The notes beneath the pieces are model-generated. The model had not been told where the DNA came from and made no database searches. It worked only from the letters and a program-made list of their open reading frames with translations. A stretch of DNA of 64,000 nt from assembly GCF_017745675.1 (NCBI RefSeq), contig NZ_JAFLJM010000017.1, forward strand, positions 1-64,000, given 5' to 3'. This stretch comes from Alkalihalobacillus sp. BA299 (lineage in GTDB: Bacteria > Bacillota > Bacilli > Bacillales > Bacillaceae_F). Below, piece after piece: positions 1-8,285 of this stretch (the first letter of the stretch is position 1; each line of letters opens with the position of its first letter). Made by a program: the position numbers and the translations under genes.

Positions 1-379
1 CAGAAGGCGAAGTGGTCACACTTCAACTGAGGAAGCGAAATGACACAAAAATCTAGGCATTGAAGCTGGACATTGAAAAGCGTTGAATTTGATCTAGCAC
101 ATTATCCAGTTTTGAGAGAATCACTCTCAATAATTTAAGCAAGAAATTTGAGGCGGCAAGTTCACGAGTAGCGGAGTGTACGTTTGAAGGGTACATGAGC
201 AACACAGTGGACGCAGTCAACGAAGAAATTCGCAGTTTATCACAATTTTAAAAGGATTTTCAGAAGCAAGAAGTTCAAGGAAGCAAAATTCTGAGGAGTG
301 GAACGTATGTCATTAATACGTGAGCACCGCAAGAATTGCAGCTGACGAAGAAATTCGCCGCTTATCAAAATCCGTAGAG
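1..379 (+). other. rRNA operon spacer upstream of 5S
   Basis: No open frame and no tRNA cloverleaf is visible. A tract near 112-134 (TTTTGAGAGAATCACTCTCA) is the kind of hairpin found in Bacillus rRNA spacers. The stretch contains an imperfect internal duplication: a module ending in ACGAAGAAATTCGC then a TTATCA tract occurs at about 165-246 and again at about 291-371. The 23S gene end is not seen, so it lies before the window. I read this as the 23S-5S spacer of an rRNA operon. Confidence 0.6.
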
Positions 380-495
<116 letters not shown>

Positions 496-501
496 ACAAA
501 G

Positions 502-528
502 CACAATCCAATAGGGTTGTGTTTTTTT
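502..528 (+). terminator. rRNA operon terminator
   Basis: An 8-bp stem (CACAATCC with GGGTTGTG, one G-U pair) is followed by a run of seven T. It sits immediately after 5S. Confidence 0.85.
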
Positions 529-606
529 AGTATATAAAAATGGTGAGTAAGCTACAGGCGGTGGCTAGAGGTTTCATCTCTAGCTGCTAAGTACAATTAT
601 AATGGG

Positions 607-746
607 TTAGACTGATAAAATTGAGATTAGACTGATATATTCCAGATTAGACTGATATATTCCAGATTAGACTGATAAAATTGAGATTAGACTGATATAT
701 TCCAGATTAGACTGATATATTCTAAATTAGACCGATAAAATTGCAA
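607..746. repeat. 20-bp tandem repeat array (ABB-ABB-A)
   Basis: Seven contiguous 20-bp units share the core TTAGACTGATA. Two versions alternate: A ends AAATTGAGA and B ends TATTCCAGA. The order is A B B A B B' A', a 60-bp higher-order period. There are no unique spacers, so it is not CRISPR. A related 4.5-unit array occurs at 32217-32310. Function unknown. Confidence 0.85.
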
Positions 747-799
747 CTTGATTGCTAGACCCTGAATAAGCCTACCACAAATTCATGTTTAGACGGCAA

Positions 800-835
800 A
801 ACCACTATAAAGAGTCACACTTTAGTGGTTTTTAT
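800..835 (+). terminator. Terminator-like hairpin without an obvious gene
   Basis: AACCACTA pairs with TAGTGGTT around a 15-nt loop, followed by a short T run. No coding region precedes it. The rest of 529-979 holds only the repeat array, this hairpin and the bpsA leader. Confidence 0.6.
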
Positions 836-979
836 TGATTTTATTCTTTTCTCATTAAAAAATTCCTCATTATCACATATGAAGTGACCTTCTAAAATGA
901 TAAACCTGTATTAAATGGATAAAATTGCAAATACTACCTAATGATAGATTGATTTCCTGTCTGTCGTTGGAGGTTTCCT

Positions 980-2059
980 ATGCCGTCAATTTTATCTGTT
1001 AGTACTTATAATCCACCTCATACTTTACCGCAGGGAATGACTACAGAATTTGCTAAAGAGTTGTTTACTGAGGATTTCCAAGATATAGATCGGCTGTTAA
1101 GAGCATTCCAAAATGGTCAAATTCAGCAGCGTAATTTTGCTGTCCCAATTTCTTGGTTTGATAAGGATCATTCATTAGGAGAGCGTAATGATTTATATAT
1201 TAAGCTCGCGACGGAATATGGAGTTAAAGTGATTCAACGTTGTTTAGCTAATTTGGAGTTTTTGATAGAACCTGTAGATTGTTCGGAAATAGAGGCTATT
1301 TTTTTCGTATCAAGCTCAGGGCTATCGACTCCGAGTATAGAAGCAAGAATAATGAATCATTTACCCTTTTCTCCACGTACGAAAAGAATTCCAATATGGG
1401 GGTTAGGTTGTGCAGGGGGGGCAGCTGGTATTAGTAGAGCTTATGAGTATTGCCTCGCTTTTCCGCATGCCAAGGTGCTAGTGTTGTGTATTGAGCTATG
1501 TAGCTTGACTTTTCAGCGAAATGACCGAACCAAGAGTAATTTAATTGGCACCTCACTTTTTGGAGATGGAGCGGCCTGTGTCATGGTAGGTGGAGAAGAG
1601 AGTCAGAATCCAGGAAAAGATCTGAAGCCATTTGTGCGAGGTACTCACTCGTGCTTAATGCCTAATTCCGAAGAAGTGATGGGTTGGGATGTAAAAGATA
1701 GTGGATTATTCGTCGTTTTTTCAAGAGATATTCCAACAATTGTAAGAAATTGGTTAAAACCTGTCGTAGATGAGTTTCTTGCTCAATATGAACTTAATAT
1801 AAAAGACATCACTCATTTTATTGCTCATCCAGGAGGAAAAAAAGTACTTGATGCCTATGAGGATACATTACATATCAATTCAGATATGACCCGTCACTCA
1901 CGTAATGTTTTAAAAGAACATGGAAACATGTCCTCACCAACCGTTTTTTATGTGTTAAAAGAAATCATGGGTATTGAAACAAAAGCAGGTGGTCTCGGAT
2001 TAATCGGAGCTTTAGGTCCTGGATTTTGTTCAGAGTTGATCTTAGTCGAATGGAGATAG
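980..2059 (+). CDS. bpsA: Type III polyketide synthase (alkylpyrone synthase)
   Basis: A 359-residue chalcone-synthase-like thiolase-fold enzyme. The catalytic triad can be read: Cys144 in GLGCAGGAAG, His283 in IAHPGG and Asn316 in EHGNMSSP. A TSLFGDGAA loop lies near 191-199. BpsA of B. subtilis condenses long-chain acyl-CoA with malonyl-CoA into triketide alkylpyrones. The next gene, 13 bp downstream, is the matching methyltransferase bpsB, as in B. subtilis, which supports the call. The ATG start follows a GGAGG. The acyl-chain preference cannot be read from sequence. Confidence 0.9.
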   Translation: MPSILSVSTYNPPHTLPQGMTTEFAKELFTEDFQDIDRLLRAFQNGQIQQRNFAVPISWFDKDHSLGERNDLYIKLATEYGVKVIQRCLANLEFLIEPVDCSEIEAIFFVSSSGLSTPSIEARIMNHLPFSPRTKRIPIWGLGCAGGAAGISRAYEYCLAFPHAKVLVLCIELCSLTFQRNDRTKSNLIGTSLFGDGAACVMVGGEESQNPGKDLKPFVRGTHSCLMPNSEEVMGWDVKDSGLFVVFSRDIPTIVRNWLKPVVDEFLAQYELNIKDITHFIAHPGGKKVLDAYEDTLHINSDMTRHSRNVLKEHGNMSSPTVFYVLKEIMGIETKAGGLGLIGALGPGFCSELILVEWR

Positions 2060-2072
2060 GAGTTGGAAACCG

Positions 2073-2630
2073 TTGTTTACTATCATTATGGTTGTTGTTA
2101 TATCGCAAAGGATAGTAGAGTTGGTGGTCGCTAAAAGTAATGAAGTATGGATGAAAAAGCGAGGTGCTTACGAAGTAGGAAAAGAGCATTATAAGTTATT
2201 GGTACTTCTACATACGATGTTTTTTTTATGCTTACTATTTGAAGTTGTTTATTTTGAACAGAAGCCTGCCATGTGGTGGTTTGTACCTTTTCTTATTTTT
2301 GTAGTTGCACAAATCGGAAGGGTGTGGAGTTTAGTTTCTTTAGGGAGATATTGGAATACTAAAATTATTATCTTACCTGGAGCAAGTGTTGTCGCCAAAG
2401 GACCGTACCGATACTTGCGACACCCTAATTATACAATTGTTGGTATAGAGATATTGGCACTTCCACTTATTTTTCAAGCGTACGGGACTGCTGCTATTTT
2501 TACCTTATTAAATGTTGCTGTACTTTCAATAAGGATCCGTCAAGAAGAAGAGGCATTGAGTAAAGTCACGAATTATGACGAACTATTTAGCCAGCGCTTA
2601 CGTTTCATTCCAACTGTGGAAAAAAAGTAA
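2073..2630 (+). CDS. bpsB: Isoprenylcysteine carboxyl methyltransferase-family protein, alkylpyrone O-methyltransferase
   Basis: A 185-residue membrane protein (YpbQ family) with hydrophobic segments near 1-15, 45-85 and 125-155 and the family motif GPYRYLRHPNY at about 110-120, which forms part of the SAM-binding region in ICMT-type enzymes. In B. subtilis, BpsB methylates the alkylpyrones made by BpsA, and the adjacency here matches. The TTG at 2073 is chosen because AGGAG at 2058-2062 is well spaced; an ATG at 2088 is the alternative. Confidence 0.85.
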   Translation: MFTIIMVVVISQRIVELVVAKSNEVWMKKRGAYEVGKEHYKLLVLLHTMFFLCLLFEVVYFEQKPAMWWFVPFLIFVVAQIGRVWSLVSLGRYWNTKIIILPGASVVAKGPYRYLRHPNYTIVGIEILALPLIFQAYGTAAIFTLLNVAVLSIRIRQEEEALSKVTNYDELFSQRLRFIPTVEKK

Positions 2631-2638
2631 TTCACTAC

Positions 2639-2666
2639 ACGGTTATGTCAATCGATTCATACACTA
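2639..2666 (+). promoter_or_regulatory. Candidate SigK promoter for the GerP-like pair
   Basis: AC at 2639-2640, 17 bp, then CATACACTA at 2658-2666. This fits the mother-cell sigma-K consensus AC-N16/17-CATANNNTA exactly. It is 30 bp before the start of the first GerP-like gene. Confidence 0.6.
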
Positions 2667-2696
2667 ATAGTAATCACTTAGAAAAGGATGATCGAC

Positions 2697-2951
2697 ATGC
2701 CAGTGATTAATAATATTTTTAATATTAAAATCAATAATGTGGCTTCTAATGGTTCTGTCAATTTCGGAAATGCAGCCTTTGATGGAAATAATGTTAATTT
2801 TAAGTCGCAAGGAATGAATACAACCGTAGGGGATGCTTCACCACAATGGTCTCCTTCAAGTAACTGGGCAAATGACTCAGATTTTAATGATCAAGTTCAG
2901 TCAGAACCTGAAGTAGCTTCTCCAAGTGTTAATACTGCAGGTAGTTTATAG
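2697..2951 (+). CDS. Small GerPA/GerPF-like spore germination protein
   Basis: An 84-residue protein. Its N-terminus MPVINNIFNIKINNV and the following SNGSVNFGNA resemble the short GerPA/GerPF proteins (MPaivG-ikIn-v-ggvvnfGD pattern) needed for germinant passage through the spore coat. The rest is Asn/Ser-rich and acidic. The ATG at 2697 is preferred: AAAGGA at 2683-2688 is 8 bp upstream, whereas an in-frame ATG at 2688 would abut it. A SigK-like promoter precedes it and a second GerP-like gene follows by 14 bp. Family membership is by pattern only. Confidence 0.65.
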   Translation: MPVINNIFNIKINNVASNGSVNFGNAAFDGNNVNFKSQGMNTTVGDASPQWSPSSNWANDSDFNDQVQSEPEVASPSVNTAGSL

Positions 2952-2965
2952 AGGGGCAAAGGCTA

Positions 2966-3127
2966 ATGATAAAAGTATCGATTCTTAATATTAACGTGAA
3001 TAACATTACCTTTAATGGATCCTTAAACATTGGGAAAACAATGATTCTTAAACCAGCAGTTAACTATGGCCAGGAGGAAGTTAAAGAAAAAAAGCAGCTG
3101 GAGAATAAAGAAACGGATGGACTATAA
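2966..3127 (+). CDS. Very small GerP-like protein (53 residues)
   Basis: A short gene starting MIKVSILNINVNNI. The segment NNITFNGSLNIGKTMIL (about 12-28) parallels NNVASNGSVNFGNAAF of the upstream protein, so the two are probably paralogues. The tail is charged (EEVKEKKQLENKETDG). GAGGGG at 2951-2956 serves as its RBS. The stop codon lies inside the terminator stem. It resembles the short GerP proteins; the exact subfamily (PA, PD, PE or PF) cannot be decided. Confidence 0.6.
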   Translation: MIKVSILNINVNNITFNGSLNIGKTMILKPAVNYGQEEVKEKKQLENKETDGL

Positions 3128-3148
3128 TATTTAGTTCATCCGTTTTTT
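3114..3148 (+). terminator. Terminator of the GerP-like pair
   Basis: A 10-bp stem (CGGATGGACT with AGTTCATCCG, one G-U pair), a 9-nt loop and a TTTTTT tail. The 5' arm includes the last codons of the 53-residue gene. Confidence 0.85.
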
Positions 3149-3218
3149 ATAAGGTTGCTTTCTTTTACCCTATTTTTATAGGTAAAAATGGTGTGAAATT
3201 TTACATGTAGAAATGAGC

Positions 3219-3647
3219 TTACTCTAAATGTTGAATATTGACCCGTTTCTTTTCTTCAGATGCTGAAATTAATCGGTGTAGGTGAACATATAAGATCCCA
3301 TTTTGATAAGTAGCCTCGACCTTGTCATCTCTTACCGGATAAGGAAGTTCAATTGTCCGTTCAAATCTCCCGTGTAATAGCTCTTCTTGTATTAATCGAA
3401 AGTTAGGAAACCGTAAGTGAATTAGCCCCTTGATTTCAAGCACTCGCTTGTAGGCATATACATCGATTTGACTGACATCTTTTAAACCAGGAAGTGCAAC
3501 TAAGCAAAATAGCTCATTTCCTGATTCATAAAGGTTAATTTTGGGGGTATTTTCATACATCATTTCTTGAAAATCTACCCAAAAGTCATCATCCATAAAT
3601 TTTGTTAAGCTTTTCTTCCATTGTTGTAGCTGATTAAATTTATTCAT
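3219..3647 (-). CDS. Hsp20/alpha-crystallin-family protein, spore-coat type
   Basis: A 142-residue protein with an alpha-crystallin-like domain over about 35-135: NELFCLVALPGLKDVSQIDV, then FERTIELPYPVRDD and YQNGILYVHLHRL, the beta-strand pattern of small heat shock proteins. In Bacillus, CotM and GerT are Hsp20-like spore coat/germination proteins. The neighbouring GerP-like genes and a SigK-like promoter upstream suggest that kind of role rather than a general chaperone. AGGTGATCC precedes the ATG. It converges on the terminator of the GerP-like pair. Confidence 0.75.
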   Translation of the reverse strand: MNKFNQLQQWKKSLTKFMDDDFWVDFQEMMYENTPKINLYESGNELFCLVALPGLKDVSQIDVYAYKRVLEIKGLIHLRFPNFRLIQEELLHGRFERTIELPYPVRDDKVEATYQNGILYVHLHRLISASEEKKRVNIQHLE

Positions 3648-3676
3648 TAAGGATCACCTGTTTTATTTATTTGCTA

Positions 3677-3703
3677 AATTTTATGTCATTTCACCCAGTT
3701 GGT
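3677..3703 (-). promoter_or_regulatory. Candidate SigK promoter for the Hsp20-like gene
   Basis: Read on the minus strand: AC, 16 bp, then CATAAAATT, one mismatch from CATANNNTA, about 30 bp before the start codon. Confidence 0.45.
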
Positions 3704-3752
3704 GCTTATACAATAATAGAAAGACCATTAAGGATGTTTGGGAGCGGATATG

Positions 3753-4013
3753 ATGTACCAACAATTTTATGAAATGTTAAAACAATTGGAACAACGCATC
3801 CGAACACTAGAAGAAGAAAATCTGGCGTTAAAAAAGAAGTTAGATGAAGTAAGGCCGATAGTGATAGAGAACATAAATTATAAAATACAAGAAATTAATG
3901 TGGATGAGTTGAAAGGTACTTTAAATATTGGATGGTCTGGAGAAGCGACCGTTGATGATGTTTCAAAAATGATTGGAGAGGTAAATGAGAATACTGAAGA
4001 AGAGAGTGACTAG
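3753..4013 (+). CDS. Short GerPC-like spore germination protein
   Basis: An 86-residue protein starting MYQQFYEML, with a coiled-coil segment at about 8-34 (LEQRIRTLEEENLALKKKL) and a distal segment NYKIQEINVDELKGTLNIGW at about 43-62. GerPC proteins start MYQ-, have the same N-terminal coiled coil and carry a YKFDQL-x-ETLEGTLNIG motif. It is much shorter than typical GerPC (about 200 residues), so it is a reduced paralogue. The ATG at 3753 is favoured: GGAG at 3741-3744 is 8 bp upstream. A TTG at 3738 and an ATG at 3750 are alternatives. Confidence 0.7.
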   Translation: MYQQFYEMLKQLEQRIRTLEEENLALKKKLDEVRPIVIENINYKIQEINVDELKGTLNIGWSGEATVDDVSKMIGEVNENTEEESD

Positions 4014-4091
4014 AAACTCTTTTCTTCAGTTATTTTTTTTGTTATACTTACAAAATTTAATAAAGACAAGCTTAAAGAGAGGAGTGATTTA

Positions 4092-4631
4092 ATGATTAGT
4101 TGGTTACTTGATAATTGGTTTACAATTATTATCATTATTTTGGTTATTAATATTGTTTATGTAACACTTTTTACTATTCGAATGATCTTTACATTAAAAG
4201 GCCAAAGGTATTTTGCGGCAGGAGTCAGTATTATTGAAGTTATTATTTATATTGTTGGGTTAGGGCTTGTATTAGAAAATTTAAATCGTCTTGAGAATTT
4301 GATAGCTTACGCAGTGGGGTATGCTATAGGTGTCCTAATTGGGATGAAAGTAGAAGAGAAATTAGCACTAGGGTATATCACGGTAAATGTGATTACAAAA
4401 GAGTATGAACCAGATATTCCAAATGCATTGCGGGATAAAGGTTACGGTGTCACAAACTGGGTCGCATATGGTCGTGAAGGAGAACGTCTGATGATGGAAA
4501 TCTTAACTTCACGAAAATCAGAAGAGCATCTCTATAAAGCGATTAAAGCATTAGATCCTAAAGCATTTATTATCTCGCATGAACCGAAGACGTTTTATGG
4601 GGGATTCTGGGTAAAAGGAATTCGGAGGTAA
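4092..4631 (+). CDS. yebE: UPF0316/DUF2179 membrane protein YebE
   Basis: A 179-residue protein with an N-terminal hydrophobic half of two to three membrane segments (residues about 5-28, 40-60 and 70-85) and a soluble C-terminal DUF2179 domain ([10 protein letters not shown]... [11 protein letters not shown]... [18 protein letters not shown]). Its place before yebG and the pur operon matches B. subtilis. The function is not established; DUF2179 domains are found in YitT-type membrane proteins. RBS AGAGAGG. Confidence 0.85.
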   Translation: MISWLLDNWFTIIIIILVINIVYVTLFTIRMIFTLKGQRYFAAGVSIIEVIIYIVGLGLVLENLNRLENLIAYAVGYAIGVLIGMKVEEKLALGYITVNVITKEYEPDIPNALRDKGYGVTNWVAYGREGERLMMEILTSRKSEEHLYKAIKALDPKAFIISHEPKTFYGGFWVKGIRR

Positions 4632-4634
4632 TTT

Positions 4635-4844
4635 ATGGAAAAACCAAGAAAGAAAGTACGATTTGAAGTTGCTGAAAAAGAGTCGATTACTCAATGCTTA
4701 GAAAGGATGGATCGTGAAGGCTATCGTCCAACACGAAGAATGGAAGAACCTGTTTTTCAAGAGATATCTAAAGATGGAAAAATCGAGATAGTACCTATAC
4801 GCCAAAAAATCATCTTTGAAGGTGTTCTAAAGGAAGAAATGTAG
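4635..4844 (+). CDS. yebG: YebG, NETI-motif family small protein
   Basis: A 69-residue basic protein 3 bp after yebE and translated with it. It follows the YebG pattern: KVRFEVAEKESITQCLERMD (where the family's NETI is replaced by KESI), then REGYRPTRRMEEPVF and KIIFEGVLKE. The gene always sits near yebE-purE in Bacillus. Function unknown. The altered signature is noted but the remainder aligns in order. Confidence 0.8.
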   Translation: MEKPRKKVRFEVAEKESITQCLERMDREGYRPTRRMEEPVFQEISKDGKIEIVPIRQKIIFEGVLKEEM

Positions 4845-4880
4845 TCGCATTTTAACGATATTTGTAAATAACAGAGCAAA

Positions 4881-4920
4881 ACACGAACAATATTTTTATA
4901 AGTAAAATTATCGTTCGATT
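4881..4920 (+). promoter_or_regulatory. Candidate PurBox pair (PurR operator)
   Basis: Two inverted half-sites, ACACGAACAAT at 4881-4891 and ATCGTTCGATT at 4910-4920, lie just upstream of the pur promoter. They match the PurBox core CGAAC and its complement, the layout by which PurR represses pur operons in B. subtilis. The 24-bp gap between cores is 1-2 bp longer than I expect, so this is probable rather than certain. Confidence 0.6.
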
Positions 4921-4925
4921 TTCGA

Positions 4926-4955
4926 TTGACAAGTAATCTTACATACTGCTAAGAT
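4926..4955 (+). promoter_or_regulatory. SigA promoter of the pur operon
   Basis: TTGACA at 4926-4931, 18 bp, then the extended -10 TGCTAAGAT (-10 hexamer TAAGAT at 4950-4955). It lies between the PurBox pair and the riboswitch, so one transcript starts here and passes through the aptamer. Confidence 0.7.
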
Positions 4956-4976
4956 AAATGTAACAATTGAATATGA

Positions 4977-5054
4977 ACGTACCTCATATAAATTTGAGAA
5001 TAAGGCTCAAGAGTTTCTACCTGGCAACCGTAAATTGTTGGACTATGAGGGAAA
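4977..5054 (+). ncRNA. Guanine-class purine riboswitch
   Basis: Purine aptamer signatures in order: CTCATATAA (P1/J1-2), AAGGCTC, GTTTCTACC, GGCAACCGTAAATTG and GACTATGAG (P3/P1). P1 pairs CCTCATA with TATGAGG. The C in GACTATG corresponds to the C74 position that gives guanine rather than adenine specificity. With the downstream terminator it should switch off the purE operon when guanine is plentiful. Confidence 0.93.
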
Positions 5055-5105
5055 GTAGCTTCTAAGGCCCTAAGTTATTTATGGGCTTCCAGGTAACTTT
5101 ATTTT

Positions 5106-5166
5106 AAGCCTTACTATGGTTTACTTTCTCTCTAAAGTAGAAACCTAGTATAGGCTTATTTTTATG
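5106..5166 (+). terminator. Riboswitch expression-platform terminator
   Basis: A long hairpin: AAGCCTTACTATGGTTTACTTT pairs with AAAGTAGAAACCTAGTATAGGCTT around CTCTCT, with a few mismatches, followed by ATTTTTA. It lies 50 nt after the aptamer and 100 nt before purE. Confidence 0.85.
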
Positions 5167-5265
5167 TCAAAAAATAGAGATATAAGATATGTTTCAAAAA
5201 GTCTTCCTTTTTGAACATATCCTAACAAAAAAAGTAAATAAAGGTCTATGATGGAGGGACTTAGA

Positions 5266-5751
5266 GTGAAACCATTGGTCGGAGTAATAATGGGAAGTAT
5301 TTCAGATTGGGAAACGATGAAGCATGCATGTGATGTATTAGATGAATTAGGTGTTACGTACGAGAAGCAAGTGGTATCGGCACATCGGACGCCAGATTTA
5401 ATGTTTGAATATGCAGAAACAGCTAAAGATAAAGGAATAAAAGTTATTATTGCTGGTGCTGGAGGGGCAGCTCATTTACCTGGTATGGTTGCGGCAAAAA
5501 CAGTATTGCCAGTTATTGGTGTCCCTGTTCAGTCTAAAGCCCTAAATGGTCTTGATTCCTTACTTTCTATTGTTCAAATGCCAGGTGGGGTGCCGGTAGC
5601 TACAGTTGCTATTGGTAAAGCAGGAGCGACTAATGCGGGATTACTAGCAGCACAATTCATCGCTGCCTATGATGAAGAGCTAAGCTTACGCCTTGAAAAA
5701 AGAAGAGAAGAGACACGAAAACAAGTGCTAGAAAGCAGTGATCAGCTATGA
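5266..5751 (+). CDS. purE: N5-carboxyaminoimidazole ribonucleotide mutase
   Basis: A 161-residue class I PurE that converts N5-CAIR to CAIR, working with PurK. Visible motifs are [13 protein letters not shown] (phosphate loop), SAHRTPD with the catalytic His, and [12 protein letters not shown]. The GTG start at 5266 is chosen because GGAGGG at 5253-5258 is 7 bp upstream and the protein then begins [10 protein letters not shown] as family members do; an upstream ATG at 5248 lacks an RBS. First gene of the riboswitch-controlled pur operon. Overlaps purK by 4 bp. Confidence 0.95.
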   Translation: MKPLVGVIMGSISDWETMKHACDVLDELGVTYEKQVVSAHRTPDLMFEYAETAKDKGIKVIIAGAGGAAHLPGMVAAKTVLPVIGVPVQSKALNGLDSLLSIVQMPGGVPVATVAIGKAGATNAGLLAAQFIAAYDEELSLRLEKRREETRKQVLESSDQL

Positions 5752-6872
5752 ATAGACCAATGATAGAGCCTGGGAAAACGATCGGCATTTTAGGCGGTGG
5801 ACAACTGGGGAGAATGATGGCTCTTTCTGCAAGAGAAATGGGTTACAAAATAGCTGTACTAGAGCCGAGTGAGCATTCACCGTGTGGGCAAATTGCCGAT
5901 GTAGAAGTCATTGCACATTACAATGATTTACAAGGAGCAGAGCAATTAGCTTCGCAATGTGATTTACTGACGTACGAATTTGAAAATATTGATAGTAAAA
6001 CGGCCAGGTGGCTAGATGAAAATTTATATTTACCTCAAGGGTATAAATTATTAGAAACGACACAGCACAGAATAAGTGAAAAGAAAGCTATTCAAGCTTT
6101 AGGCCTACCTGTTGCTCCTTATGTTGCAGTGAGCGAATTACAAGACTTAGAACAAGGAATAAGTGAATTAGGTTTGCCAGCTGTGTTAAAAACGTGCCGT
6201 GGTGGTTATGACGGTAAAGGTCAATACGTTATTCGAGCAATGGATCAAGTCCAAGAGGCATTTGAAACACTCAATCCTAACGGCGAACTAGTTTTAGAAC
6301 AATGGATTACCTTTGAAAAAGAATTATCTGTCATTGTTTCTAGAAATGTTTCAGGACAAGCTGAAACATTCCCAGTAGCAGAAAATATTCATGTAAATAA
6401 TATTTTGCACCAAACAATCGTTCCAGCAAGGATTGATGTGGGCATACAAGAACATGCAAAAGAAATGGCTCTTCAATTAGCTAAAGGACTAGAAATGGTC
6501 GGGACGCTAGCTGTCGAAATGTTTTATACGAGTGAAGGTGAACTTTACATTAACGAGCTAGCACCTAGACCGCATAATTCTGGCCATTATACGATGAATG
6601 CCTGCGAGACGTCTCAGTTTGAACAACATATTCGTGCTGTGTGTAATTGGCCGCTTGGAAAAACGACATTGCTTAAACCAGTTGTTATGGTAAATATACT
6701 TGGTGAACATCTTCCTCAAGTGATGCAAAAAATTGATCAGTTCCAAGAAATGAAGCTTCATCTATATGGAAAAGCTGAAGCAAAACAAGGTCGGAAAATG
6801 GGCCATATTAATGTAATAGCTGACTCAACTGAAGAAGCTCTTGAAAAGGTGAAAACACTCGAAATTTGGTAA
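5748..6872 (+). CDS. purK: N5-carboxyaminoimidazole ribonucleotide synthase
   Basis: A 374-residue ATP-grasp enzyme that makes N5-CAIR from AIR, bicarbonate and ATP, the substrate of PurE. The N-terminal Rossmann-like loop [13 protein letters not shown] is at about 13-25, the ATP-grasp segment [14 protein letters not shown] near 145-158, and metal/ATP residues lie in [16 protein letters not shown]. The ATGA overlap with purE indicates translational coupling. Length is normal. Confidence 0.96.
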   Translation: MNRPMIEPGKTIGILGGGQLGRMMALSAREMGYKIAVLEPSEHSPCGQIADVEVIAHYNDLQGAEQLASQCDLLTYEFENIDSKTARWLDENLYLPQGYKLLETTQHRISEKKAIQALGLPVAPYVAVSELQDLEQGISELGLPAVLKTCRGGYDGKGQYVIRAMDQVQEAFETLNPNGELVLEQWITFEKELSVIVSRNVSGQAETFPVAENIHVNNILHQTIVPARIDVGIQEHAKEMALQLAKGLEMVGTLAVEMFYTSEGELYINELAPRPHNSGHYTMNACETSQFEQHIRAVCNWPLGKTTLLKPVVMVNILGEHLPQVMQKIDQFQEMKLHLYGKAEAKQGRKMGHINVIADSTEEALEKVKTLEIW

Positions 6873-6924
6873 ATGACTAAATAACAATTTTAAAATTAAT
6901 TTAATAGATGATGGAGGAAATCAA

Positions 6925-8220
6925 ATGATCGAACGTTATACGCGACCTGAAATGGGTTCAATCTGGACAGAAGAAAATCGTTATCAAGCGTGGTTAGAGG
7001 TGGAGATTGTTGCTTGTGAGGCTTGGGCTGAATTAGGAATTATCCCGAAAGAAGATGTTCAAAAGATTAGAGAGAATGCAGGCTTTGATGTTAAGCGAAT
7101 TTTAGAGATTGAAGAAGAAACTCGTCATGATGTCGTTGCTTTTACTCGAGCAGTTTCAGAAACATTAGGTGAAGAAAGAAAATGGGTTCACTACGGATTA
7201 ACGTCAACAGACGTTGTCGATACAGCTGTTTCTTATTTACTCCGACAAGCAAATGAGATCATAGAAAAAGACATTACGAATTTTATTGAAGTCTTAAAAA
7301 ATAAAGCAATCGAACATAAATATACCGTCATGATGGGACGAACGCACGGTGTACACGCTGAGCCGACAACGTTTGGTTTAAAACTTGCCCTTTGGCATGA
7401 AGAAATGAAACGGAACTTAGAAAGATTTAAGTTAGCGGCTGAAGGCGTTCGTGTTGGGAAAATTTCTGGCGCAGTTGGTACATATGCAAATATTGACCCA
7501 GCTGTTGAACAGTTTGTATGTGAGAAGCTAGGGCTTCAGGCTGCACCGATTTCGACGCAAACACTGCAACGTGACCGTCATGCCGAGTATATGGCGACGT
7601 TAGCGTTAATTGCTACTTCGATTGAAAAGTTTGCCGTTGAAATTCGCGGATTACAAAAAAGCGAAACACGTGAAGTGGAAGAAGCTTTTGCAAAAGGACA
7701 AAAGGGCTCTTCTGCTATGCCACATAAACGTAACCCGATTGGTTCAGAAAATATGACTGGGATGGCAAGACTCATTCGTGGGTATATGATGACAGCTTAT
7801 GAGAATGTTCCGTTATGGCACGAACGCGATATTTCCCACTCTTCAGCTGAGCGTGTGATCCTTCCAGATGCAACGATTGCTCTGAACTATATGTTAAATC
7901 GTTTTGGAAACATCGTGAAAAACTTAACGGTCTTCCCTGAAAATATGAAACGCAACATGGAAAGAACATACGGACTTATTTATTCTCAGCGCGTACTCTT
8001 GTCATTAATCGATAAAGGGATGGTACGTGAAGAAGCATATGATTTAGTTCAACCGAAAGCAATGGAAGCTTGGGAAAAAGGCATTCAATTCCGTGAATTA
8101 GTCGAGCAAGAAGAAAGAATTACATCGATGCTATCACCAGAAGAAATTGACGATTGTTTTGATTACAATCACCATTTAAAGCATGTCGATACAATCTTTA
8201 ACCGTTTAGGTTTAGTCTAA
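6925..8220 (+). CDS. purB: Adenylosuccinate lyase
   Basis: A 431-residue member of the fumarase/aspartase superfamily. It cleaves SAICAR to AICAR (IMP synthesis) and adenylosuccinate to AMP. The signature loop [11 protein letters not shown] is at 261-271; other conserved blocks are [10 protein letters not shown] (N-terminus), [10 protein letters not shown] and [22 protein letters not shown]. It follows purK by 52 bp with no terminator visible. Confidence 0.97.
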   Translation: MIERYTRPEMGSIWTEENRYQAWLEVEIVACEAWAELGIIPKEDVQKIRENAGFDVKRILEIEEETRHDVVAFTRAVSETLGEERKWVHYGLTSTDVVDTAVSYLLRQANEIIEKDITNFIEVLKNKAIEHKYTVMMGRTHGVHAEPTTFGLKLALWHEEMKRNLERFKLAAEGVRVGKISGAVGTYANIDPAVEQFVCEKLGLQAAPISTQTLQRDRHAEYMATLALIATSIEKFAVEIRGLQKSETREVEEAFAKGQKGSSAMPHKRNPIGSENMTGMARLIRGYMMTAYENVPLWHERDISHSSAERVILPDATIALNYMLNRFGNIVKNLTVFPENMKRNMERTYGLIYSQRVLLSLIDKGMVREEAYDLVQPKAMEAWEKGIQFRELVEQEERITSMLSPEEIDDCFDYNHHLKHVDTIFNRLGLV

Positions 8221-8285
8221 TTTTTGTGGGGAGTTTGTTCTCCCCTGATCCATTCAAATTATCTTATCTACTTGGAGGGCTTCAC

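Noticed and set aside
607..746. Possible CRISPR array
   Set aside because: Units are contiguous with a 20-bp period and no unique spacers, and no cas genes are in the window.
8226..8285. 20-residue N-terminal extension of purC
   Set aside because: The GTG at 8226 lacks an RBS, whereas GTG 8286 follows GGAGGG and gives the normal family length.
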